From Vibrio ruber DSM 16370 (GTDB lineage Bacteria > Pseudomonadota > Gammaproteobacteria > Enterobacterales > Vibrionaceae), in contig NZ_FULE01000068.1 in assembly GCF_900163965.1 (NCBI RefSeq), positions 1 through 51,102 on the forward strand: a stretch of DNA of 51,102 nt, written 5' to 3'. Under the pieces are notes generated by a model. That model made no database searches. It had not been told where the DNA came from and saw nothing but the letters and a program-made list of their open reading frames with translations. This document shows, piece after piece, positions 16,113 through 23,752 of the stretch; position 1 is the stretch's first letter, and each line of letters starts with the position of its first letter. The position numbers and the translations under genes are program-made.

Positions 16113-16228
16113 GAGATGCTTTTGGTTCCTTTTGACATCCATCAAAAGGAACTGGGGCGCTTTCGAAAATGCCAATGAGATCGAAGAAAGTCATTGCGCA
16201 CCAAACCACAGCATTACCAATCCAAACC
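16113..16228. repeat. Accessory-block repeat, partial copy D
   Basis: Only the right-hand quarter of the repeat is present: gatgcttttggtt, the main hairpin, ctggggcgctttcgaa, and the accaaaccacagcattacc tail. It follows copy C after about 35 bp and lies about 50 bp from the end of the phosphodiesterase gene, marking the border between accessory block and backbone. Confidence 0.8.
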
Positions 16229-16277
16229 TCCACGCCATACCCAAAAAACACCTTCCAAAAACACCCCAAAAAACCAA

Positions 16278-17093
16278 CTAATCTATCAAACAATGATTCT
16301 CATCGAAAAACGGATAAGGCCCCTCAACCGCATCGATATAACTGATATGGCTGCAAATTCCCTCCGGTTCGAGACGGAACAACTGAATGGCTCCCGGCTC
16401 CAGTGAGAAACAAGCGGGCGCTTGGGGATCTAAATCAAGCGTCACGGCATGGCTGTGAGACGGGCCGACCCAGACGGGGATTCGATGCCACGTCGCTACA
16501 ATCGGGCGATGTATGTGGCCGACAACAATCCCGGCCACATGCGGGTGAGATTGCAATACTTGATATAATTCATCACTGTTCTGGAGGTTTTGCACATCCA
16601 TATGTTGTAACCCGACCGTCATCGGCGGGTGGTGCATAAATAGCAATGCCGGATGATGTTGCGTTGCCGAGAGTTGTTCATCAAGCCATCGGAGTGTCGC
16701 TTGACTCAACATGCCATAAGGCTGACCGGGTACGGAACTATCCAGCCCAATCAGTTGATAGCCGCCGACATGCTCACTGAAGTTACAAAATACCGGTGTG
16801 TCAAACGCGAGCCAGCCTTGCAATGCATCACGCAAATGCGTTCTGTTGTCATGATTGCCCGGAATGACGCGCACTACCGGTTTTAAGCGTTGCAGCTCGG
16901 CAACCAGCAGTTGATATTCGTCAGGGGTGCCGAAGTCTGCCAAGTCACCGGTGATGATCACCCGGTCAGGCATTGGCTTGAGCCGGTTGATATGATGAAT
17001 CGCATGACGCAGACAACCTAATGTATCGACCTTTTTATACGCCAGTTTGCCTGACTGCTTAATATGTAAATCGGTTAACTGTGCGATTAGCAT
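16278..17093 (-). CDS. GpdQ-like metallophosphodiesterase
   Basis: This 271-aa protein is a calcineurin-like phosphodiesterase with the full metal-binding set: DLH in AQLTDLHIK, GDL in VIITGDLADFG, GNHD in VIPGNHDNR, MHHPP, and GHIHRP. Its length and its ending (GPYPFFDE) resemble the glycerophosphodiesterase GpdQ more than a cAMP phosphodiesterase, though the CpdA family is close. Its start overlaps the ATPase gene by 7 nt, so it is the last gene of the transporter operon. A likely role is hydrolysis of an imported organophosphate diester. The exact substrate is inferred. Confidence 0.85.
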   Translation of the reverse strand: MLIAQLTDLHIKQSGKLAYKKVDTLGCLRHAIHHINRLKPMPDRVIITGDLADFGTPDEYQLLVAELQRLKPVVRVIPGNHDNRTHLRDALQGWLAFDTPVFCNFSEHVGGYQLIGLDSSVPGQPYGMLSQATLRWLDEQLSATQHHPALLFMHHPPMTVGLQHMDVQNLQNSDELYQVLQSHPHVAGIVVGHIHRPIVATWHRIPVWVGPSHSHAVTLDLDPQAPACFSLEPGAIQLFRLEPEGICSHISYIDAVEGPYPFFDENHCLID

Positions 17094-18190
17094 TCACGGT
17101 CTCCAATAAAAACCAAGCGCTCAGGCGCAATGGATAAGTAAACAGATTGCTGCGGCTGATAATGACGGCGGGCAAAACAGTCGATCATCAGCAGTTCATC
17201 AAGGCTGGGGATTGTGACTTGCACACGGGTGCGATCCCCTAAAAAAGTACTGCTTTGCACTTGTGCGAGGAGGGTATTGTCTGTTGCTGCATCAAGGATT
17301 TGGATATCCTCCGGGCGTACCATCGCGGTGGCCGGTTGCCCCTCATCGAGTTGCGCGCAGTGCGATTCGCTCAGGCGTAGCTGTTGTGTTTGCCCTTGGC
17401 CGGAGACATCGCCGAGGATGAATGCATTGTCCTCACGCTTGCCATGAAAACAGTTGATCTGACCGATAAAGTCTGCCACGAAGTGATTGTTCGGTGTCAG
17501 GTAAATCTCTTCCGCACTGCCGATCTGAGCAATTTCACCGTGATCGAGGACGGCAATCCGATCGCCCATTACCATCGCTTCTTCCTGATCATGGGTGACA
17601 TAAATCGCCGTGATACCTAACCGTTTAAGCATCTGGTGAATGTCAATCCGCAGCCGCTGTTTGAGACGGGCGTCTAAGGCGGAAAGGGGTTCATCAAGCA
17701 ATAACACCTCCGGCTCGGTGATAATCGCCCGTGCCAGAGCTACGCGCTGGCGTTGTCCGCCGGAGAGCTGGCTGATATCACGCTCTGCATACGGTTCGAG
17801 ATCGAACATGGTCAGCATTTCCGCGACTTTGGCCTGTCGCTGCGCTTTGTTTTCACCGCGGACCCGCAAGCCATAGCCGATGTTGTCGCGGACATTCATA
17901 TTGGGAAACAGCGCATAAGACTGAAACACCATCCCGACTTGGCGGTGCTCGATGGGTTGGTGGGTGACATCCCGCTCGCCAAAATGAATGGTGCCGCCGG
18001 GGTCGGCAAACTCTAACCCGGCAATCAGGCGCAGGGTGGTGGTTTTACCGCAGCCGGAGGGGCCGAGCAGCACTAAAATTTCACCGGCTTCGACCTGTAA
18101 ATCAAGAGGCTTGAGAGCCAATGTGCCATCAGCAAAGGTCTTCTGAACCTGCTTCAGAGTCATCGCAACACTGGATTTCGCTATATTCAT
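17087..18190 (-). CDS. ABC transporter ATP-binding protein (PotA/FbpC type)
   Basis: This 367-aa ATPase powers the importer of this operon. It shows Walker A (GPSGCGKTT), the signature LSGGQRQRVALARA, Walker B with LLLDEPLSALD, and the switch His in VTHDQEEA. A C-terminal TOBE-like domain (MVRPEDIQI, VQVTIPSLDELLMI) is typical of the PotA/FbpC/MalK class. It follows the two permease genes with a short gap and overlaps the phosphodiesterase gene. The substrate cannot be read from the ATPase; the operon suggests an organophosphate. Confidence 0.9.
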   Translation of the reverse strand: MNIAKSSVAMTLKQVQKTFADGTLALKPLDLQVEAGEILVLLGPSGCGKTTTLRLIAGLEFADPGGTIHFGERDVTHQPIEHRQVGMVFQSYALFPNMNVRDNIGYGLRVRGENKAQRQAKVAEMLTMFDLEPYAERDISQLSGGQRQRVALARAIITEPEVLLLDEPLSALDARLKQRLRIDIHQMLKRLGITAIYVTHDQEEAMVMGDRIAVLDHGEIAQIGSAEEIYLTPNNHFVADFIGQINCFHGKREDNAFILGDVSGQGQTQQLRLSESHCAQLDEGQPATAMVRPEDIQILDAATDNTLLAQVQSSTFLGDRTRVQVTIPSLDELLMIDCFARRHYQPQQSVYLSIAPERLVFIGDREC

Positions 18191-18218
18191 ATCAATATCA
18201 CTTTCATGCAGCTGTCGG

Positions 18219-19004
18219 TTAACGACGCTGAGTTTTTCGGTTAAACAGTTGAGCCAGAATCAGCAGCGGCAGAATCAGACCCAAAAATATCAGGGTATAG
18301 GCAGAACTCACTTCAAGACGCATCGACGCGTAGGCATCGGCCAGTCCGACCGGCAGCGTTTTGGTGAGTGGGGTGTGCAGCATCCAAGTCAGATTAAACT
18401 CACCGACAGAGAGGGTCAGCGTCATCAGCACGCCACTGATAATGCCGGTCATGCAGTTGGGCACGATGATATGCATAAACCGTTGCGTGAAGCTGGCACC
18501 GAGGCTGGCTGCACCTTCTTCCAGTACGCGAAAGTTGATGCTGGTGAGAATCGCCAGTACCGCCTTGACCATGAACGGCAAAGTAAAAATGACATGGCCG
18601 ACTAAAATGAACAGCCAACTGGCGCGAAAGTCGTGAAAGCCGCCATAGACTGAAATCAGCCCCAGTGCGATCGCCATACCCGGTATGGCAATGGGTAAGG
18701 TCAGGCATTCTTCGAACCACAGCGAAAAACGGGTGCGGTAGCGCGCCAGATAGTAGGCACACGGCACACCGACCATCACGTTAATCGCGGTGGTGACTAA
18801 CGCGATTTTCAATGTCAGCCAGACCGTATCGGCATACATTGACCAGACTTGTTCAACCCACTGTAAGGTGAGCCCGCTTTTCAGGCCGACGAAATAGTTC
18901 TGGGTTAAACCGGCCATGACCGACATCACTACGGGGATAATCAAAAATGCACACACCAGCAGGGTGAAGATCAATTGTGCGTAGAAATAACGATTTTTGT
19001 CCAT
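18219..19004 (-). CDS. ABC transporter permease 2
   Basis: This 261-aa inner-membrane protein has about six hydrophobic segments and the cytoplasmic EAA loop (EEGAASLGASFTQRFMHIIVP) that docks on the ATPase. It belongs to the PotC/FbpB-like permease class used by spermidine, iron and 2-aminoethylphosphonate importers. It lies 3 nt after the first permease gene, so the two are probably co-translated and form the heterodimeric channel. Confidence 0.9.
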   Translation of the reverse strand: MDKNRYFYAQLIFTLLVCAFLIIPVVMSVMAGLTQNYFVGLKSGLTLQWVEQVWSMYADTVWLTLKIALVTTAINVMVGVPCAYYLARYRTRFSLWFEECLTLPIAIPGMAIALGLISVYGGFHDFRASWLFILVGHVIFTLPFMVKAVLAILTSINFRVLEEGAASLGASFTQRFMHIIVPNCMTGIISGVLMTLTLSVGEFNLTWMLHTPLTKTLPVGLADAYASMRLEVSSAYTLIFLGLILPLLILAQLFNRKTQRR

Positions 19005-19007
19005 GGG

Positions 19008-19823
19008 TTAGCCTCCCATATTCAGGGATGTTGCCCCTTTGAGCCGCGCCAGTGCAAGGCATAGCCAGGTCACGGCACCCAAGATCAGACTTAATGCTGC
19101 GGCCATGGCAAAATTGGCGTTCAGGGTAAACTCGGTATAAATGGTCATCGGCAGGACATTGATGTCGGTTGCCAGTGAAAATGCAGTACCGAATGCGCCC
19201 ATCGAGGTGGCAAAACAGACCGAACCGGAAGAAATCAGGCCGGGCGTTAACGCCGGCAAGGTGACATCCCGCAGGATTTGCCAGCGGTTGGCACCCAGTG
19301 AGCGTCCGGCCTCGACTAAGTTGTGATCGAGTTTTTCGGCAGCGCCCATCACGGTCAGCACGACACGCGGGATTGAGAAATAGAGATAACCGAGAAACAG
19401 CCCGGCCATGGTATAAGCAAACACCCAACGCTCACCAACCAGCGCGAGACTCGCCTGAGCAACCATACCTTGGCGACCGGCCAGCATGATGACGAAGAAA
19501 CCAATCACCACCCCCGGAAACGCCAGCGGGAAACTCAGCATCGCAATCAGGAGCGACTTCCCCCGGAACTGATAACGGGTGAGAAACAGCCCGGAAATTG
19601 TGGCAATCACCAGACTGACCAAGGTCACGAGAACTGACAGCACCACAGTTGACAGCAGGCTTCGGTAGTACGTCGGTTGGGTAAAGATGGACCAGTAAGA
19701 TTGGCCGGTCCCATCGGCAAGCGACAGCCAGATCAGTTTGCCGACGGGCAGCAGAAAGAAGGTCAGACTGATCATCAATGCCGGAAGCAGCAATATCAGC
19801 CGTGAAAAATTGTGTTTCATCAT
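19008..19823 (-). CDS. ABC transporter permease 1
   Basis: This 271-aa inner-membrane protein starts with a hydrophobic segment (LILLLPALMISLTFFLLPVG) and contains the EAA-type loop (LVEAGRSLGANRWQILRDVTLP). It is the PotB-like partner of the next permease. I chose the ATG pair at 19820-19823 because the longer frame begins inside the binding-protein gene and adds a polar stretch before the first membrane helix. A small hairpin lies just upstream, between it and the binding-protein gene. Confidence 0.85.
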   Translation of the reverse strand: MMKHNFSRLILLLPALMISLTFFLLPVGKLIWLSLADGTGQSYWSIFTQPTYYRSLLSTVVLSVLVTLVSLVIATISGLFLTRYQFRGKSLLIAMLSFPLAFPGVVIGFFVIMLAGRQGMVAQASLALVGERWVFAYTMAGLFLGYLYFSIPRVVLTVMGAAEKLDHNLVEAGRSLGANRWQILRDVTLPALTPGLISSGSVCFATSMGAFGTAFSLATDINVLPMTIYTEFTLNANFAMAAALSLILGAVTWLCLALARLKGATSLNMGG

Positions 19824-19831
19824 AAAGTGAA

Positions 19832-19851
19832 GGGTGGCGTTACCACCACCC
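19832..19851 (-). terminator. Hairpin between binding-protein and permease genes
   Basis: A gggtgg/ccaccc stem (19832-19837, 19846-19851) sits directly after the binding-protein stop codon with no U-run. Such hairpins often protect the mRNA 3' end, so that more binding protein than permease is made. It is a weak call, as an attenuator or stabiliser. Confidence 0.35.
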
Positions 19852-19860
19852 GGCCTGTGA

Positions 19861-20865
19861 TTATTTAACTTCATTCAGATAACGCTGTGCAAAAGCGTTT
19901 TGTGCCTGTGACATCTTGGCAAAATCGACTGCTTTTGCCCGTTTATAGTCAGCATCCGGCAGGAACTTCGCACGCGTTTTAGCGCTCATCGCCGAAGGGA
20001 TGATCGGGCGCAGATAGGCATCGGCCCACAAGCGCTGACCGGCATCAGAGAGGACGAAGTCGAGTACTTTGCGGCCATTTTCAGGATGGGGTGAGTTTTT
20101 CACTTGGCTCATCACGTAAGGCACTACAATGGTTCCCTCTTTGGGAATCACGAACTCAACCGGGGCTTTATCGTTATATTTGGCCCGATAGGCGTTAAAG
20201 TCATAGTCCAGCAAAATGGGGATCTCGCCTGATATTACGCGGGCATAAGAGGTTTGCTTCGGCACAATCGGGTGGTTTTTGCGCAGTGCCTGAAAATAGT
20301 GAATCGCCGGGGTGAAATTATCCATTGTGCCACCCATCGCCTGATTGACCGCCACGGCACCGGCATAACCGACAAACGCACTGGTTGGATCTAAATAGCC
20401 GACCATGCCACGGTATTCCGGTTTCAGTAAATCCTGCCAGGATTGCGGTACCGGCGCGCCGTCAAGGGCGGCTTTGTTGACGAAAAAGCCCAAGGTGCCG
20501 GAATGAATCGCAAACCAGTTGCCTTGTGGATCTTTCAGACCTGCCGGAATTTTATCCCAGTTGTGTGGTTTATAAGGTTGCACCACGCCTTTTTGCGCCG
20601 CGAGAATGCCGAACGAGACCCCGTAGTAGACGACGTCAGCCACCGGGTTATCTTTTTCGGCTACTAGCTGAGACAAAGATTGCCCTGAGTTTTTGTTGTC
20701 GATGGGAATATTAATGCCTAATTTATCTTTAATCTGTTTTAACTGACCGCCCCAATTGGCCCATTCCGGGGGGCAGTTATAACAAATAGCATCGGCAGCC
20801 TGCGCTGTACCGGTAACCAAGCCGGTTGCCATCAGCGCTAAGGTGGCAATATGTTTTAATTTCAT
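19861..20865 (-). CDS. ABC transporter periplasmic substrate-binding protein
   Basis: This 334-aa protein has a classic signal peptide (MKLKHIATLALMATGLVTG then AQA|AD) and the extracellular solute-binding layout of the PotD/FbpA/AEP-binding class (NSGQSLSQLVAEKDNPVADVVYYG; WFAIHSGTLGFFVN; PQSWQDLLKPEYRGMVGYLDP). Two Cys (CYNC) near the mature N-terminus may form a disulfide. The start at 20865 is chosen because agga lies a suitable distance upstream; the ATG at 20874 overlaps that site. The LacI gene stops at 20871, so regulator and transporter are coupled. The ligand is unknown; the phosphodiesterase in the operon suggests a phosphate ester. Confidence 0.9.
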   Translation of the reverse strand: MKLKHIATLALMATGLVTGTAQAADAICYNCPPEWANWGGQLKQIKDKLGINIPIDNKNSGQSLSQLVAEKDNPVADVVYYGVSFGILAAQKGVVQPYKPHNWDKIPAGLKDPQGNWFAIHSGTLGFFVNKAALDGAPVPQSWQDLLKPEYRGMVGYLDPTSAFVGYAGAVAVNQAMGGTMDNFTPAIHYFQALRKNHPIVPKQTSYARVISGEIPILLDYDFNAYRAKYNDKAPVEFVIPKEGTIVVPYVMSQVKNSPHPENGRKVLDFVLSDAGQRLWADAYLRPIIPSAMSAKTRAKFLPDADYKRAKAVDFAKMSQAQNAFAQRYLNEVK

Positions 20866-20870
20866 AACAA

Positions 20871-21896
20871 TCATCCTATTGATTGAATTTGATTCAAGTG
20901 AGGTTTATGAACCGGAGCAACTGTCCCTGTAAGACTGAGCTCATAGGGCAGTTCTCGCTGGCGTGGTAAAGCGGTGTGGTGTTTCGAGTTTAAAAGTAAA
21001 TCCACGGCGAGGTGACCCATCTGTAAGTGGGGAACCTTCACCGTTGCTAAAGCGGGGTAGGTAATTTGTCCGAGTGACATGCCGTCAAATCCCACCACCG
21101 AAGTCTCTTCCGGTACGCGGATACCGGTGTGGCGCAGGTGACGGATCAGTTTCAGCGCAATAAGGTCGTTGCTGCAAAACCAAGCACTCGGAGCCTGATG
21201 TGACAATGACTGCTCAAGGTCGGTGAACGGCGCGTTCGCCATCGGGTCGACTTCCAGTAATGTGAGTAATCGAGCCTGCTGATCCTCAGCAATGCGAGCT
21301 TTGAAGCCTTCGTAACGGAGTTGGGCACGGTCAGAACGGTTGAACTGGCCGGCGACCATGCCGAGTTCCCGGTGGCCGAGCTTGAGTAAGTGATCAGCGA
21401 CATCCCAGCCGGCCTGAAAATTATTGACGTAAACCGTGGCATCATCGGCAGTGAACTGGTTGTGAACCAAACTCAGCGGAAAGTGAAATTCTTTTAACAG
21501 CGACAGGGCTTGATTATTGTGCATACTGGCGACGGTCAGAATGACGCCACTGACGCGTTGCCGGATGAAATCGACCACGGCTTGCTGTTCCCGCGTTTGC
21601 TGATATTCGGTATCGATAATGATGGTTGAGTAGCCGAAGTGGCGCGCTCTTTCTTGAATCCCGGCGACGATCTCTGCAAACACCGGATTGAGCAAGCTGG
21701 GGATCAAAACTCCAATGGTCGGGTTATGGTTGAGAGCAACCCGGGTGGATTTCTGTTTCGGATGGTAGCCGGTTAAGTGCACCACTTTCTTAATCCGTTC
21801 ACGAGTCTGATGACAGATCAGCCCATTACCGTTGAAGTAACGCGATATGGTTGCCGGCGATACATTGGCCAGTGCTGCAATATCTTTAATGTTCAT
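20871..21896 (-). CDS. LacI-family transcriptional regulator
   Basis: This 341-aa regulator has the N-terminal LacI HTH (IKDIAALANVSPATISRYFNG) with the hinge helix, followed by a periplasmic-binding-protein-like effector domain (IGVLIPSLLNPVFAEIVAGIQ; VVGFDGMSLGQITYPALATV). It is the first gene of the operon and should sense the transported compound or its product. The start is set at the second ATG (21896) because ggagg has better spacing to it. The operon therefore includes its own regulator, which implies autoregulation. Confidence 0.9.
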   Translation of the reverse strand: MNIKDIAALANVSPATISRYFNGNGLICHQTRERIKKVVHLTGYHPKQKSTRVALNHNPTIGVLIPSLLNPVFAEIVAGIQERARHFGYSTIIIDTEYQQTREQQAVVDFIRQRVSGVILTVASMHNNQALSLLKEFHFPLSLVHNQFTADDATVYVNNFQAGWDVADHLLKLGHRELGMVAGQFNRSDRAQLRYEGFKARIAEDQQARLLTLLEVDPMANAPFTDLEQSLSHQAPSAWFCSNDLIALKLIRHLRHTGIRVPEETSVVGFDGMSLGQITYPALATVKVPHLQMGHLAVDLLLNSKHHTALPRQRELPYELSLTGTVAPVHKPHLNQIQSIG

Positions 21897-22009
21897 CATT
21901 TCCCTCCCGAGTACAGCAGCAAGGTTAGGAATTGCAGGTGACGTATTTATGACAAAAAATCTACGGGATATGCCATTTTGTCAGAGTATTTTTGTTTTTT
22001 CGCGACAAT

Positions 22010-22046
22010 TTCGCTCAAGAATGCGAATGAAATATTCTCGTTTCAT
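22010..22046. promoter_or_regulatory. Candidate LacI-type operator region
   Basis: Upstream of the LacI gene, ttcgc(8)gcgaa (22010-22027) is followed by an inverted repeat atgaaa(8)tttcat (22027-22046). LacI-family operators are usually about 18-20 bp palindromes near their own gene, so either could be the site. This is inference only. Confidence 0.3.
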
Positions 22047-22100
22047 CGATAATTGAGGACAGATAGAGAAATTTGCTATTGAGATAAATGTTATTAATTA

Positions 22101-22116
22101 TGTGATATAAATCACG
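22101..22116. promoter_or_regulatory. CRP-like binding site
   Basis: TGTGA-tataaa-TCACG (22101-22116) matches the CRP consensus TGTGA-N6-TCACA at 9 of 10 key positions. It lies about 200 bp upstream of the LacI/transporter/phosphodiesterase operon, and also upstream of nothing else on the plus strand. Catabolite control of the operon is plausible. The remaining 21900-22244 gap holds a ctgacagtt/aactgtcag hairpin (about 22178-22209) and no gene. Confidence 0.55.
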
Positions 22117-22244
22117 AATTGGGTGGAAGGATTGAAGTGGGCAGGATACGGGGTCGGTGATAAGCGCATCTCAACCTGACAGTTCCTGAATCGGTGGAAA
22201 CTGTCAGATCGATGTTGCGCTGTACATACAATGATCACCCTTGA

Positions 22245-22700
22245 TTAAGATGACGATCCTTGTTGTGCTTTTTTGGGTTGTGCTGTTTTAGACGGTGCAG
22301 TTAAACTTTCAGTTGTTTTTGCTTCCTGAAAATCAACGATTTGCTGCTCCGGAGCCGGTTTTGTCACGCCATTGAAGCGCCCGCCTTGTTCAATACTGAT
22401 ATCGTCAGTATAGAGTGTGCCATCGACACGACCTTTACTTAAGATTTCAATGCGAGTGGCATAGCAGGTGCCTTTGAAACAACCGTTGATAATGATGTGC
22501 TCGGCATAAATTTCACCACTGGCAGAGCCTGATTCACTGATGATGAGCGTTTTGTCCGTTTGGATCTGGCCTTCAACCTTACCATCAACTTGCATGTTGC
22601 TTTCTACTCGGAACTGGCCATTAATGGCGCAGCCTTCAGCGATGAGAGTTGTAACTGAGCACTGACTCTTTGCTCGACGTTGTTTATCAAAGATTCCCAT
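22245..22700 (-). CDS. Bactofilin family cytoskeletal protein
   Basis: This 151-aa protein matches the bactofilin core. Short beta repeats run from about residue 20 to 115 (GCAINGQFRVESNMQVDGKVEGQI; ASGEIYAEHIIINGCFKGTC; LSKGRVDGTLYTDDISIEQG), followed by a flexible Ser/Lys/Gln-rich tail. Bactofilins form filaments without nucleotide and localise cell-wall enzymes. The gene overlaps the preceding M23 peptidase gene by 97 nt in another frame, so the two are closely coupled. The pairing mirrors the CcmA-Csd1 type partnership known in H. pylori. Confidence 0.9.
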   Translation of the reverse strand: MGIFDKQRRAKSQCSVTTLIAEGCAINGQFRVESNMQVDGKVEGQIQTDKTLIISESGSASGEIYAEHIIINGCFKGTCYATRIEILSKGRVDGTLYTDDISIEQGGRFNGVTKPAPEQQIVDFQEAKTTESLTAPSKTAQPKKAQQGSSS

Positions 22701-23557
22701 CTTACTCCTCCAACTTTAGTAAAGATCGTATCAAAATTATTGATTCCCCAGAACACAAAGGGCTTGGGATCTAATGAGCGGCCGACAAAGCGAATTTCAT
22801 AATGTAGATGTGGCCCGGTACTCAATCCTGAATTTCCCACGTAACCGATGATATCGCCTTTATTGACGAACTCGCCCATTTTGACAGCAAATTTATTCAT
22901 ATGAGAATAAGAACTGGAAAAGCCGAATGAATGTCTCAATCTTAGGTAATTTCCGGAGCCTTTGACCAAGCTGGGGCGCACCACTTCAACCACACCGTCT
23001 GCGGGTGCATAAATCGCCGAGCCTTTCGGGGCTGAAAAATCCTGACCGCGATGGTATTCACTCTTGCCGGTGACCGGATTAATCCGGCGGCCATAATCGG
23101 AAGACATTCTGGCTTCTTTGACCGGAAAACCATTGGGAATCTGATTCAGCAGCACCATGCGTACAGAAGATGTAATCGCTGCGGTATCCAGCCGGGATTC
23201 AAGCGTTGCATCATCTGAATCTTCCACACCGAGCACTTTTTCCAGATCACTCAGCCGGTCTGAAACCGTCTGCATTTTTTCTTCACGATCAAGCAGCTCG
23301 CTTTGTAAGCCGACCTTGAGTTTTTTGAGTGATGCGACATCTTCAGAGAGTGACATCGACTGACTTTCCAGCTCTCTTTGCTTCGATTTCGCAAAATCAA
23401 CTTCGTTCATCAGGTAATAGATGATACCGGCAGTAGCAATAATGGCTGCCATCAGGATATAACCAGCACTCTTAAGAAACTTCTGGTACCAGCGCCCGAT
23501 ATAGAAATGATGGGTTCCATTGATAGAAGATACTGATATAACGAGGTTTTCTTTCAT
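22604..23557 (-). CDS. Membrane-anchored M23 (LytM) peptidase
   Basis: This 317-aa protein has one transmembrane segment (residues ~31-50), a coiled-coil (~52-95) and a C-terminal LytM domain. The zinc ligands are visible: HRGQD (HxxxD) and HLH in GPHLHYEIRF. It should cut peptidoglycan cross-links in the periplasm. Its last 32 codons overlap the bactofilin gene in a different frame, which indicates that both proteins are made from one mRNA and probably act together on cell shape. Confidence 0.9.
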   Translation of the reverse strand: MKENLVISVSSINGTHHFYIGRWYQKFLKSAGYILMAAIIATAGIIYYLMNEVDFAKSKQRELESQSMSLSEDVASLKKLKVGLQSELLDREEKMQTVSDRLSDLEKVLGVEDSDDATLESRLDTAAITSSVRMVLLNQIPNGFPVKEARMSSDYGRRINPVTGKSEYHRGQDFSAPKGSAIYAPADGVVEVVRPSLVKGSGNYLRLRHSFGFSSSYSHMNKFAVKMGEFVNKGDIIGYVGNSGLSTGPHLHYEIRFVGRSLDPKPFVFWGINNFDTIFTKVGGVRWESLINNVEQRVSAQLQLSSLKAAPLMASSE

Positions 23558-23684
23558 ACATCATCAGCATTGGTAAATACAATGTCAGGATTCTATCAGT
23601 TTTCTGTCAGCGATTGAATTTTCATCAGTGATCTTGAGTGAAAAACTGTAATATTGTCTGCCTTTTGCTTAAATAATATGCACA

Positions 23685-23715
23685 AGCACCGACATGTATA
23701 TGGCCTGTCGGTGCT
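23685..23715 (-). terminator. Terminator-like hairpin after the S41 protease gene
   Basis: The 10-bp stem agcaccgaca/tgtcggtgct (23685-23694, 23706-23715) lies just downstream of the S41 protease gene on the minus strand. The U-run is weak. Confidence 0.6.
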
Positions 23716-23752
23716 GGAGCTTAAACAGAAGCGTTATGATTGCGGCGTTGTG

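Noticed and set aside
15753..16293. Long minus-strand frames reading through repeat copies C and D
   Set aside because: The frames exist because the repeat is open in that frame; the sequence is shared with the non-coding hairpin arms and shows no protein-like conservation.
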